Shown in pieces: positions 8,169-16,682 of a stretch of 64,000 nucleotides of DNA. The translations under genes were made by a program, and so were the position numbers. How positions within the stretch are numbered: the first letter of the stretch is position 1; every line of letters starts with the position of its first letter. Below the pieces are notes generated by a model. It worked only from the letters and a program-made list of their open reading frames with translations. It searched no databases and had not been told where the DNA came from. Origin of the DNA: Halalkalibacter sp. APA_J-10(15) (lineage in GTDB: Bacteria; Bacillota; Bacilli; Bacillales; Bacillaceae_D); assembly GCF_023017105.1 (NCBI RefSeq), contig NZ_JALKEV010000011.1, forward strand, positions 62,001-126,000, in the 5' to 3' direction.

Positions 8169-9668
8169 ATGACGACATTACATATGGAAAGCATATCAAT
8201 TGAATTTCCTGGTGTAAAAGCGCTTGATCAAGCAACGTTTCAGATTGAAACGGGTGAAGTACATGCATTATTAGGGGCTAATGGCGCTGGGAAATCGACT
8301 TTGATGAAAGTATTGTCAGGGGCGTATAGTCATTATTCAGGCTCTATATCCTTTGATGATGTTGAGATGGAAATTCGATCACCAAAGGACGCTCAAAATG
8401 CCGGTGTTCAAATTGTTTATCAAGAAGTAGACACGGCTTTGATCTCTTATTTGTCGGTAGCAGAAAATATTATGCTAAATGAAACGGTTAATGAATTAGG
8501 GAAGAAACAATTTGTTAGCTGGTCATTGATTCATGATAAGACTAAAGCGATATTAGAAAAAATGAATATTCGTATTTCTTCAAAAGCACTCGTTAATGAA
8601 TTGACGCTTGCCGAAAAGCAAATGGTCTTAATTGCAAGAGCGGTACGTTCAAACTGTCAATTTCTCATTTTAGATGAACCGACAGCACCTTTAAGTCAAA
8701 CTGAAACGAATGAATTGTTTCGTATTGTAGGAGAGCTAAAGGCTAGTGGAGTCGGAATTATTTTCATTTCACATCGGTTGCCAGAGATCTTTCAAATTTG
8801 TGATGGAATTACGGTGATGAGAAATGGACAATTTGTTCAACGAGTACGAACGGCAGAAATAACACAAAATGAAGTGATTGAGAAAATGTTAGGCAAAAAG
8901 CTCGAAGATCAATACCCGGATCGCTTTGAGGTGAGTGGGGAGCGTATCCTAGAAGTAAGAGGACTTTCAGATAAGCAAAAGGTACATGATGTGAATTTTC
9001 ACGTTCATGCAGGTGAAATTATTGGAATAGCAGGACTTGTAGGAGCCGGAAAAACAGAGTTATGTAAAGCGTTATTCGGAAAATCAACGAATCTATCTGG
9101 AGACGTCTTACTTAAAGGAAAGAAATTAAAGCTGAAAGCACCCCATCAAGCTGTTCAGCAAGGCTTAGCGCTCGTTCCAGAAGAACGACGTAAAGAAGGG
9201 GTCCTTGTAACAGAATCTGTTACGACAAATTTGACAGCGGCTAGCTTGTCTTCCTTCACTAGGCTATTCGGATTTTTAAATGTGAGAGCAGAACGTAAAA
9301 AGTCAGTAGAGGTGATTCAAAGTCTAGGGATCAAAACCCCATCAGAATTAGCTCTAGTTGAACATTTATCTGGTGGAAATCAACAAAAAATCGCCATTGG
9401 AAAATGGTTGATTGCTGATGCGGACGTCTACATGTTTGACGAACCGACAAAAGGTGTTGATGTAGGGGCAAAAAAAGATATCTTTCTCTTAATACAAGAA
9501 TTAGCGAAGCGAGGAAAAGCGATTATTTATGCTTCATCAGAGCTAGCAGAAATTGTTGGTGTAACGAATCGTGTGTATGTGATGTACGATGGAAAAATGG
9601 TAAAAGAGGTACAGACAATAGAAACAAATGAAGAAGAGCTACTGTATTTCTCGACTGGAGGGGACTAA
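8169..9668 (+). CDS. Sugar-type ABC transporter, double ATP-binding protein (RbsA/MglA family)
   Basis: 499 aa with two fused nucleotide-binding domains, the standard size of RbsA/XylG/MglA proteins. Domain 1: Walker A GANGAGKS, degenerate signature LTLAEKQMVLIARA, Walker B FLILDEPTAPL, H-loop ISHR. Domain 2: Walker A-like GLVGAGKTEL, signature LSGGNQQKIAIGKW, Walker B VYMFDEPTKGVD. The asymmetry is normal for this family. It overlaps no gene, and the permease starts 1 nt after its stop. It is part of the SAM-riboswitch operon by read-through of the tandem hairpins. Confidence 0.92.
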   Translation: MTTLHMESISIEFPGVKALDQATFQIETGEVHALLGANGAGKSTLMKVLSGAYSHYSGSISFDDVEMEIRSPKDAQNAGVQIVYQEVDTALISYLSVAENIMLNETVNELGKKQFVSWSLIHDKTKAILEKMNIRISSKALVNELTLAEKQMVLIARAVRSNCQFLILDEPTAPLSQTETNELFRIVGELKASGVGIIFISHRLPEIFQICDGITVMRNGQFVQRVRTAEITQNEVIEKMLGKKLEDQYPDRFEVSGERILEVRGLSDKQKVHDVNFHVHAGEIIGIAGLVGAGKTELCKALFGKSTNLSGDVLLKGKKLKLKAPHQAVQQGLALVPEERRKEGVLVTESVTTNLTAASLSSFTRLFGFLNVRAERKKSVEVIQSLGIKTPSELALVEHLSGGNQQKIAIGKWLIADADVYMFDEPTKGVDVGAKKDIFLLIQELAKRGKAIIYASSELAEIVGVTNRVYVMYDGKMVKEVQTIETNEEELLYFSTGGD

Positions 9669-9669
9669 C

Positions 9670-10659
9670 GTGCAAGAAGTATCAGAAAGAAAAGAGAAAA
9701 AGTTTGATGCATTTCGTTTCTTTTATAGATATGGAACGTTGCTAACGATCGTTGTGCTGATTGTATTCTTCTCATTGGCAACCGATTCCTTTATGCAAAG
9801 TTCAAATATGATAAATATTTTACGTTCGATTTCAATTGTGACGATTATTGCTATTGGGATTACGATCTCTTTATCTGTCAATGGCTTTGATTTATCAGTA
9901 GGCTCAGTTGCATCCTTATCGAATGCCATCGTTATTTCGATGTTCGTCTGGTTTTCACAAAATACGTTCGTAGCGATATTCGCCGCTTTAATTGCGGCTT
10001 TACTTGTTGGAGCATTTAATGCCTTTATGATCGTGAAGGTAAAAATACCTGATATGCTTCTAACACTTGCAACGATGTTTATCGTACAAGGGATTGCTTT
10101 AACGTATACGAAAGGGGCAACCGTTTCTGAAAATATGGTGATGTCAGACGGCTCGTTTGCAACGGGAACGTTAAGCTCGTTCTTCTTACAGCTTGGGCGA
10201 ATTCCTTGGATTATTATTATTATGATCATTTCGGTCATTCTCGTTCATATTTTCCTAACCTATACGAAGCATGGTCGGTTTATGTATGTAATAGGTGGGA
10301 ATGAGGAGGCTGCAAGATTATCAGGAATACCTGTTAATAAATATAAAGTCACTGCCTATTTATTATCAGCACTATTTGCTGCTATCGGGGGGATCGTGCT
10401 AGCGTCAAGAGTTGCTACAGCGGAAATAAACGCTGGTACTCCATATTTAATGGATGCTGTGGCAGCAACATTTATTGGATTTTCTGTTCTCGGAGCAGGT
10501 AAACCTAATGCAATAGGAACGTTTTTTGGTGCTGTATTAATAGGCATCTTGTCCAATGGTCTAGTGATGATGTCTGTACCTTATTATTCGATGGATATAG
10601 TAAAAGGGACAGTGCTCGCCTTTGCGTTAGCAATTACGTATTATAAATTAAAAAAATAG
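9670..10659 (+). CDS. Sugar-type ABC transporter permease (RbsC family)
   Basis: 329 aa from a GTG start at 9670, preceded by GGAGGGGA at proper spacing. An upstream in-frame ATG at 9628 would overlap the ATPase gene and lacks a ribosome site, so it is rejected. It contains about 8-10 membrane segments and the family hallmarks GFDLSVGSVASLSNA and the C-terminal FIGFSVLGAGKPNAIGTFFGA. It forms the pore for the ATPase and receptor upstream. It ends directly before a repeat element whose first hairpin can serve as terminator. Confidence 0.92.
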   Translation: MQEVSERKEKKFDAFRFFYRYGTLLTIVVLIVFFSLATDSFMQSSNMINILRSISIVTIIAIGITISLSVNGFDLSVGSVASLSNAIVISMFVWFSQNTFVAIFAALIAALLVGAFNAFMIVKVKIPDMLLTLATMFIVQGIALTYTKGATVSENMVMSDGSFATGTLSSFFLQLGRIPWIIIIMIISVILVHIFLTYTKHGRFMYVIGGNEEAARLSGIPVNKYKVTAYLLSALFAAIGGIVLASRVATAEINAGTPYLMDAVAATFIGFSVLGAGKPNAIGTFFGAVLIGILSNGLVMMSVPYYSMDIVKGTVLAFALAITYYKLKK

Positions 10660-10666
10660 ATTTTAT

Positions 10667-10823
10667 AGAGGTTGTTCAAAAAGGGATGTTTTTCCCTTTT
10701 TGAACAACCTCTAAGCAATGAGAGTAGTTGCTACATCTCTTAAAAGTCTTGTGGTGAGTGGTTTTCTGACCACAGACGCGTAGCGAACGGAGCCATTGCT
10801 ATATTTTTCGTGGTGTTTTTTGA
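10667..10823 (+). repeat. Structured intergenic repeat, family 1, copy A
   Basis: Begins with a near-perfect hairpin (GAGGTTGTTCAAAAAGGGA against TCCCTTTTTGAACAACCTC). A body follows in which AGCAATG/CATTGCT and CTTGTGGT/ACCACAG can pair, with the conserved block GACGCGTAGCGAACGGA, ending in a TTTTTTGA-rich tail. Related copies lie at 23502-23655 (same strand) and 43963-44126 (opposite strand). The first hairpin also works as terminator for the transporter operon. Confidence 0.8.
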
Positions 10824-10909
10824 TCATGCTCTTGTAGCTAGGAAGATTAGAGAAAGGCTACGTTAGGTATGTAGAAGAAATTTATTTTTTTCTGAAGCAT
10901 GTCTTTTCT

Positions 10910-10939
10910 TTGTTATTCATAAGGAAAGAATGATAAAAT
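10910..10939 (+). promoter_or_regulatory. Possible SigA promoter for the aldo-keto reductase pair
   Basis: -35-like TTGTTA (10910-10915), 18-nt spacer, -10 TAAAAT (10934-10939), about 80 nt before the first reductase gene. Confidence 0.45.
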
Positions 10940-11022
10940 AATCTCTGAAGATTTGGGCAGGTTTTCCACTCTTTTTATCGAACTAATTATAGTAGTCTAT
11001 TTTTTCGAAAGGGGTTAGGTCC

Positions 11023-11943
11023 ATGAAATATCGTACGCTAGGGAAAACTGGATTAGACGTGTCCGTAGTTGGAGTTGGAACGTGGCAATTTGGAGGCGAA
11101 TGGGGCAAGGAATTTACCCAAGATGAAGTAAATGCTATTTTGCAGCGAGCGAAAGAAGTTGGCATTAACTTTATTGATACAGCTGAATGTTATGGTGACC
11201 ACCTTTCAGAGTCTTTTATTGGCAACTATTTAAAGCAGGATGAGCGAGAAGATTGGATTGTTGCGACGAAATTTGGACATAAGTTTCATGGGGCGTTTGA
11301 TCGTACGAATCATTGGAGTGCCGAGGAAGTGATACAGCAATTAGATGAATCCCTGAAAGCGCTTAAAACGGATTACATTGATCTGTATCAATTTCATTCT
11401 GGTAGTGATGAAGCGTTTCGGAATGATGGACTATGGACAGCGTTAGATAAACAAATTCAAGCAGGGAAGGTTAGACATTTAGGTATTTCCATCGGTGCTA
11501 ATGATAACATTTATCAAACCGATATGGCATCTGAGTTTAATGCTAGTGTGATTCAAGTCGTTTATAATCGTTTAGAGACGGAGCCTGAAGAGAAGGTGTT
11601 TCCTTCATGCGAACGACAACAATTAGGTGTCATGGCACGAGTACCATTAGCAAGTGGCTTTTTAAGTGGGAAATATAAGCCAGGAGCATCCTTTGTTGAC
11701 AGTGATGTCCGTTCTCATCATGATCAATTGCAGTTGCAGCAGAAGCTCGAATTAGTTGAACGGATTCAACGAAATGAAGTGCCAGAAGGTGTTAATATGG
11801 CACAATGGGCGCTTGCCTGGTGCTTGAAGCATGAAGCAGTGACAAGTGTCATTCCTGGATGCAAAAATGTAGAACAAGTTGAAAGTAACGCGTTAGCGGC
11901 TACATTAGATATGGTTAGTGAAAAGCACCCACAATCTGTTTAA
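11023..11943 (+). CDS. Aldo/keto reductase
   Basis: NAD(P)H-dependent reductase of carbonyl compounds with the AKR (beta/alpha)8 barrel, 306 aa. The catalytic tetrad is visible: Asp52 and Tyr57 in FIDTAECYGD, Lys83 in ATKFGH, His125 in LYQFHSG. The C-terminal cofactor segment reads SVIPGCKNVEQVESN. The starting MKYRTLGKTGLDVSVVGVGT is typical of YhdN/IolS-like members. It is followed 31 nt later by a second AKR gene. Substrate unknown. It lies downstream of the SAM-riboswitch transporter but has its own likely promoter, so a functional link is speculative. Confidence 0.88.
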   Translation: MKYRTLGKTGLDVSVVGVGTWQFGGEWGKEFTQDEVNAILQRAKEVGINFIDTAECYGDHLSESFIGNYLKQDEREDWIVATKFGHKFHGAFDRTNHWSAEEVIQQLDESLKALKTDYIDLYQFHSGSDEAFRNDGLWTALDKQIQAGKVRHLGISIGANDNIYQTDMASEFNASVIQVVYNRLETEPEEKVFPSCERQQLGVMARVPLASGFLSGKYKPGASFVDSDVRSHHDQLQLQQKLELVERIQRNEVPEGVNMAQWALAWCLKHEAVTSVIPGCKNVEQVESNALAATLDMVSEKHPQSV

Positions 11944-11974
11944 TGGTGGCACATAAAGAAGTAGGAGAGATAAT

Positions 11975-12970
11975 ATGACATATGTAGCAAGTGATAATCG
12001 ATATGATTCGATGATATATAATCGTACAGGGCATTCTGGATTGTTTTTACCAGCGATTTCGTTAGGTTTATGGCATAATTTTGGTGGTGTTGATACGTTT
12101 GAGAATGGTCGAGCAATGCTATGTCGGGCATTTGACTTAGGGATTACTCATTTTGATCTGGCTAACAACTACGGTCCTCCTCCTGGATCAGCGGAAGAGA
12201 TGTTTGGGAAGATATTACAAACGGATTTCAAGCCTTATCGTGATGAAATAATCATTTCGACGAAAGCAGGATACCATATGTGGGACGGACCATACGGCGA
12301 ATGGGGATCGAAAAAGTATTTAATTGCTAGTCTTGATCAAAGCTTAAAACGAATGGGTCTTGATTATGTTGATATTTATTATTCACATCGACCAGATCCT
12401 GATACCCCACTTGAAGAGACGATGGCTGCTCTTGATCAAGTTGTTCGTCAAGGAAAGGCGCTCTATGTTGGGATTTCAAGCTATAGCGCGGAGCAGACAA
12501 AAGAAGCTACTCGTATTCTAAATGATTTAGGAACTCCATTGCTCATTCATCAGCCGAGTTATTCTATGCTAAATCGTTGGATTGAAGAGGATGGCTTACA
12601 GGATGTATTAGAAGAGGAGAAGGTTGGTTCAATTGCCTTCTGTCCATTACAGCAAGGTCTATTGACGAATAAATATATGAAAGGAATACCATCACAATCT
12701 AGAGTAGCTAAGGAGACGGGAGCTCTTGGTGAGGATCAAGTGACCGAGCAAGTGATACGGAAGATTCAAGGCTTACATGAAGTCGCTGCAAGACGAGGTC
12801 AAACACTTGCTCAAATGGCGTTAGCATGGGTGCTACGTAATGGAAAGGTGACCTCAGCTCTAATCGGAGCAAGTAAGGTGAGTCAGATCGAAGACAATGC
12901 TCAAGCAGTGAGCAATCTTAAATTTTCACAGGATGAGCTTGATGAAATTGACCGAATTTTACAAGACTAA
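11975..12970 (+). CDS. Aldo/keto reductase, MgrA/YghZ type
   Basis: 331 aa, similar in pattern to glyceraldehyde-3-phosphate/methylglyoxal reductases of the YghZ group. Tetrad: Asp61 and Tyr66 in HFDLANNYGPPPGSAE, Lys97 in ISTKAGYHMWDGPYG, His138 in IYYSHRPD. The NNYGPPPGSAEE and GYHMWDGPYGEWGSKKY blocks are characteristic of this subgroup. C-terminal SALIGASKVSQIEDN binds the cofactor. GGAGAGA lies before ATG. It is co-transcribed with the preceding AKR and ends at a clear terminator. A likely role is detoxification of reactive aldehydes; the substrate is inferred from family only. Confidence 0.88.
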   Translation: MTYVASDNRYDSMIYNRTGHSGLFLPAISLGLWHNFGGVDTFENGRAMLCRAFDLGITHFDLANNYGPPPGSAEEMFGKILQTDFKPYRDEIIISTKAGYHMWDGPYGEWGSKKYLIASLDQSLKRMGLDYVDIYYSHRPDPDTPLEETMAALDQVVRQGKALYVGISSYSAEQTKEATRILNDLGTPLLIHQPSYSMLNRWIEEDGLQDVLEEEKVGSIAFCPLQQGLLTNKYMKGIPSQSRVAKETGALGEDQVTEQVIRKIQGLHEVAARRGQTLAQMALAWVLRNGKVTSALIGASKVSQIEDNAQAVSNLKFSQDELDEIDRILQD

Positions 12971-12986
12971 TGAAATGAATATGGTC

Positions 12987-13029
12987 AAAAGCTGTCCACG
13001 AGGGTACTACCTGATTGGACAGCTTTTTA
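12987..13029 (+). terminator. Terminator of the aldo-keto reductase unit
   Basis: AAAGCTGTCCA (12988-12998) pairs with TGGACAGCTTT (13016-13026) around a 17-nt loop, with the T-run at 13024-13028. Confidence 0.85.
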
Positions 13030-13075
13030 TGACATTAAAGAATGCGAATGAACAAACAGAACTTGGAGGAGCATC

Positions 13076-14800
13076 ATGCTGAAGTTATTTCCATTTTTAA
13101 CACCTTACCGAATTCCGATATGGATTGCCCTTACTTTAATGTTTGTGGAATTGGTTGTTGAGCTCATTCATCCATTATTATTAGCTAGAATCATTGATGA
13201 CGGAATTGTAGGAAATGATATGGCTTTTGTGATGAGATGGGGAGGTATAATGATTGCGATGTCTTTACTTGCCTTCATTTCCGGAATTATTAATTCCTTT
13301 TATGCTGGTCATGTAAGTCAAAGTACCGGTTATGATATAAGAGGAGACATGTATGAGAAGATTCAACGCTTTTCCTATGAAACGTTACAACGATTTCAAA
13401 CATCGTCGTTAATAACGAGAATGACAAATGATGTCACGCTCATTCAAAATACGATATTTATGTGCTTACGTATTATGTTTCGGGCGCCATTAATTGTTTT
13501 TGGCGGAGTGATCATGGCTTTGTTTGTCAACGTTAGACTTGGCCTTATTCTAGTTGTAACGATCCCGATTATTATTTTGTTCTTAACATGGATGATGAAG
13601 AGGGGCTCTGGATTATTTAAAGATGTTCAAGCGCGTTTAGACGGTCTTAATCACGTCTTTCGCGAAAATTTACAGGCGATTCGAATGATTAAAGTATTTG
13701 TTACTCGTAAAGTTGAACAGAGCCGCTTCTCAAAGCGTAATGAGGAATTAAAAGAAAAAACGATTAACGTGATGCGCTTAATGGAGGTAGCGATGCCTTT
13801 ATTACTGCTATTAATGAATACGGCGATTGTCGCTATTATTTGGTTCGGTGATATGGCAGTCGTAAGTCAAAATGCACAGGTTGGTGAGGTTGTCGCTATT
13901 CTTAATTATGCGATGCGTATAACAGGGGCGCTCTCCATGTTTTCGATGTTTGTGATTATTTTTTCACGGACAAAAGCTTCTGCTGAGCGTATCTCGCAAG
14001 TGTTGGAAGAAGAAACAGAAAAAGACGTTGAACGTTCACAGTCAGCTAAGGTGGAAAAAGGGGCCATTACGTTTCAGCATGTGTACTTTCGCTATCCTAC
14101 TATGAAGGAGGATGTACTAACCGATATTTCATTGACGATTGAAGCAGGTCAAACGATTGCTTTTATGGGGGAAACAGGCTCAGGGAAGTCATCTCTCTTT
14201 CAATTAATCCCGCGATTGTTCGAGCCGCAAAAAGGAAGTGTTTATATTGATGGAAACAAAATCAATCAGTTTCATAGTGAGGAGCTTCGTCAAGCGATTG
14301 GTTATGTTCCACAGGAAGTCTTTTTATTTTCAGGAACGATTAAGGATAATCTCTTATGGGGAAAACGAAATGCGTCAGTCGAGGAAATGACTCAAGCGGT
14401 GAAAGAAGCTCAGATTGCTCATACGATTCAGTCCCTTCCATTGAAATATGACACGCTAATTGGTCAAAAAGGTGTGAATTTATCTGGTGGTCAAAAGCAG
14501 CGAATGTCGATTGCGCGCGCATTAGTTCGCAAACCAAAAATTCTATTATTGGATGATAGCACGAGTGCGTTAGATGTTCGAACAGAAGCCAAGCTGTTAA
14601 ACGCAATTCGCTCGCATTCCTGTACAACACTTTTCATTACACAGAAGATCACATCAGCGATGGAAGCTGATCTGATTGTCTTAATGGAAGATGGTCAAAT
14701 CATTGCTAAAGGTTCACATGAAGAGCTCTTCCAGCAATCGACGATGTATCAAGAGCTAGTTCAATCACAAGAACAAAAAGAGGTGCTTATTCATGAGTAA
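13076..14800 (+). CDS. bmrC: Heterodimeric multidrug ABC exporter subunit, degenerate-site half (BmrC/YheI-like)
   Basis: Half-transporter of 574 aa: six-helix membrane domain (about 15-300) followed by an ATPase domain. Walker A GETGSGKSS and signature LSGGQKQRMSIARA are canonical. Walker B is LLLDDSTSALD (Asp493-Asp494), so the catalytic Glu is replaced by Asp, and the H-loop is ITQK (Gln523 instead of His). These two substitutions are the classic degenerate-site features of BmrC-type partners. The stop overlaps the next gene by 8 bp, the standard coupled arrangement with the BmrD-like half. AGGAG site before the start. Role: drug/lipid efflux, inferred from family. No BmrB-like leader peptide was recognised upstream. 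Confidence 0.88.
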   Translation: MLKLFPFLTPYRIPIWIALTLMFVELVVELIHPLLLARIIDDGIVGNDMAFVMRWGGIMIAMSLLAFISGIINSFYAGHVSQSTGYDIRGDMYEKIQRFSYETLQRFQTSSLITRMTNDVTLIQNTIFMCLRIMFRAPLIVFGGVIMALFVNVRLGLILVVTIPIIILFLTWMMKRGSGLFKDVQARLDGLNHVFRENLQAIRMIKVFVTRKVEQSRFSKRNEELKEKTINVMRLMEVAMPLLLLLMNTAIVAIIWFGDMAVVSQNAQVGEVVAILNYAMRITGALSMFSMFVIIFSRTKASAERISQVLEEETEKDVERSQSAKVEKGAITFQHVYFRYPTMKEDVLTDISLTIEAGQTIAFMGETGSGKSSLFQLIPRLFEPQKGSVYIDGNKINQFHSEELRQAIGYVPQEVFLFSGTIKDNLLWGKRNASVEEMTQAVKEAQIAHTIQSLPLKYDTLIGQKGVNLSGGQKQRMSIARALVRKPKILLLDDSTSALDVRTEAKLLNAIRSHSCTTLFITQKITSAMEADLIVLMEDGQIIAKGSHEELFQQSTMYQELVQSQEQKEVLIHE

Positions 14801-16610
14801 TCCATTTAGTAGGCCCTTTCAATATGAGCGTATATCCATTAAACGTAGTAAAAATATTAAAAATACAAAAAACATCGATAATTGGTTCGATACAACGAAA
14901 CGGATATGGAGCTATTTAGGTGAACATAAACGGATGTTGATGCTCGTTATTTTAATGATTATTTTAAGCTCAGCCTTAAGTTTATTAGGACCTTTTTTAA
15001 TTGGAGTGACGATTGATGATTATTTAATGGCTGCTAACACTTCTGGACTTATATGGTTACTAGCCTTTTTGCTCATCGTTTATGTATCTCATGCGTTGAC
15101 GATGTGGCTTCAACACTTTTGGATGGTTCGAATTGCACAACAAACGGTTTATACGATTAGAACGGAGCTTTTTAATCATATTCAAAGGCTACCTATCCCT
15201 TTTTTTGATAAACGACAGCACGGGGAGCTCATGAGTCGAATGACGAATGATATTGAAAATATAAGTAATACATTGAATAGCTCGGTGATTCAAATTATTT
15301 CAAGTGTGTTAACGTTTTTCGGTATTTTAGCTGTAATGCTTTGGTTGAGTCCGCTTATGACGCTTGTTACGGTTACTGTTGTACCTTTGATGGTTTTCGG
15401 AATGAAGTGGATTACGAAGCGAACCTCGATATTTTTTAAAGAGCAGCAAAAAAACCTAGGCGCTGCAAATGGTTTTATTGAGGAGACGATATCAGGACAA
15501 CGAATCGTTAAAGCATTCTCTCAAGAAGACCATGTCATTCAACAGTTTAAAGAAAAAAACAAAGAGGTAAGAAAGACTAGTTTTTGGGCACAAACCTATT
15601 CTGGGTTTATTCCAAAGCTGATGAATGTATTGAACAATTTAAGCTTTGCCGTTATTGCTTTTATTGGTGGGATGTTGGCGTTACAGGAAAATAGTGCTGT
15701 CACGGTTGGTATTATTGTTATCTTTGCAGAATATTCTCGACAATTTACAAGACCATTAAATGATTTAGCTAATCAATTCAATACGTTATTGTCAGCTGTT
15801 GCTGGCGCTGAGCGTGTGTTTGAAGTGCTTGATGAGTCTGAGGAAGCAGATCAGAAACATGCGAAGCCGATTAAAGAAATAAGAGGGGATGTTGTCTTCA
15901 AGGATGTCCATTTCTCCTATGAAGAAGAGAGTAAAACAATTGCGAATGTTAGCTTTCGTGTCAAAGCAGGGGAAATGATTGCCCTTGTAGGTCCTACAGG
16001 AGCTGGGAAAACAACGATTATCAATCTGTTATCATGCTTCTATGAGCCAGAGTCTGGAGCCATTCTTATAGATGGTATTCCTTTATCAGAGTTAAAAAGA
16101 GAGAGCCTAAGACAGCATATGGGTTTCGTCTTGCAAGATTCGTTTCTGTTCCAAGCAACGATTCGTGAAAATATTCGTTACGGTCGTCAGAATGCAACCG
16201 ATGAAGAGATAGAAGAAGCGGCGAAGAAGGCTAATGCGTATTCCTTTATTATGAAACTACCTGAGGGATTTGATACGATGCTTGATCAAGAAGGGAGTGG
16301 AATAAGTCAAGGTCAGAAACAGCTCTTATCGATTGCGAGAGCGATCCTTGTTAATCCATCCGTTCTCATCTTAGATGAGGCGACGAGTAACATTGATACG
16401 ATTACAGAGATCAAAATTCAAGATGCGTTAAAAAGGCTCATGCAAGGGAGAACAAGCTTTGTTATCGCACATCGATTAAATACGATTCAGCAGGCAGATC
16501 GTATTTTAGTTCTTCAGGAAGGTAAAATAGTAGAACAAGGCTCACATGAGGAATTAATGGAAAACGATGGATTATATTATGAAATGAATGAAAAGGGAGG
16601 GAATGAGTGA
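14793..16610 (+). CDS. bmrD: Heterodimeric multidrug ABC exporter subunit, consensus half (BmrD/YheH-like)
   Basis: 605 aa half-transporter with an extra N-terminal cytoplasmic stretch of about 45 residues before the first membrane helix. ATPase domain: Walker A GPTGAGKTT, Walker B VLILDEATSNID with an intact catalytic Glu, H-loop VIAHRLN intact, but signature ISQGQKQLLSIARA (SQGQ in place of SGGQ). Together with the partner's DD and Q changes this gives one competent and one degenerate ATP site, as known for BmrCD and TM287/288. It overlaps the previous gene by 8 bp and is followed by a strong terminator, so the two form a closed operon. Confidence 0.9.
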   Translation: MSNPFSRPFQYERISIKRSKNIKNTKNIDNWFDTTKRIWSYLGEHKRMLMLVILMIILSSALSLLGPFLIGVTIDDYLMAANTSGLIWLLAFLLIVYVSHALTMWLQHFWMVRIAQQTVYTIRTELFNHIQRLPIPFFDKRQHGELMSRMTNDIENISNTLNSSVIQIISSVLTFFGILAVMLWLSPLMTLVTVTVVPLMVFGMKWITKRTSIFFKEQQKNLGAANGFIEETISGQRIVKAFSQEDHVIQQFKEKNKEVRKTSFWAQTYSGFIPKLMNVLNNLSFAVIAFIGGMLALQENSAVTVGIIVIFAEYSRQFTRPLNDLANQFNTLLSAVAGAERVFEVLDESEEADQKHAKPIKEIRGDVVFKDVHFSYEEESKTIANVSFRVKAGEMIALVGPTGAGKTTIINLLSCFYEPESGAILIDGIPLSELKRESLRQHMGFVLQDSFLFQATIRENIRYGRQNATDEEIEEAAKKANAYSFIMKLPEGFDTMLDQEGSGISQGQKQLLSIARAILVNPSVLILDEATSNIDTITEIKIQDALKRLMQGRTSFVIAHRLNTIQQADRILVLQEGKIVEQGSHEELMENDGLYYEMNEKGGNE

Positions 16611-16636
16611 GGCAGGTTACACATCAAGTGAAGAGG

Positions 16637-16673
16637 CCGCTATGAGAAATAATCACTCATAGCGGTTTTTTTT
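16637..16673 (+). terminator. Terminator after the exporter operon
   Basis: CCGCTATGAG and CTCATAGCGG form a perfect 10-bp stem followed by eight Ts. It lies between convergent operons. Confidence 0.92.
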
Positions 16674-16682
16674 GAATAATAT

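Noticed and set aside
9723-10238. 171-codon frame opposite the RbsC-like permease
   Set aside because: Antisense to a well-supported membrane protein; Ile/Thr-rich translation typical of a shadow frame.
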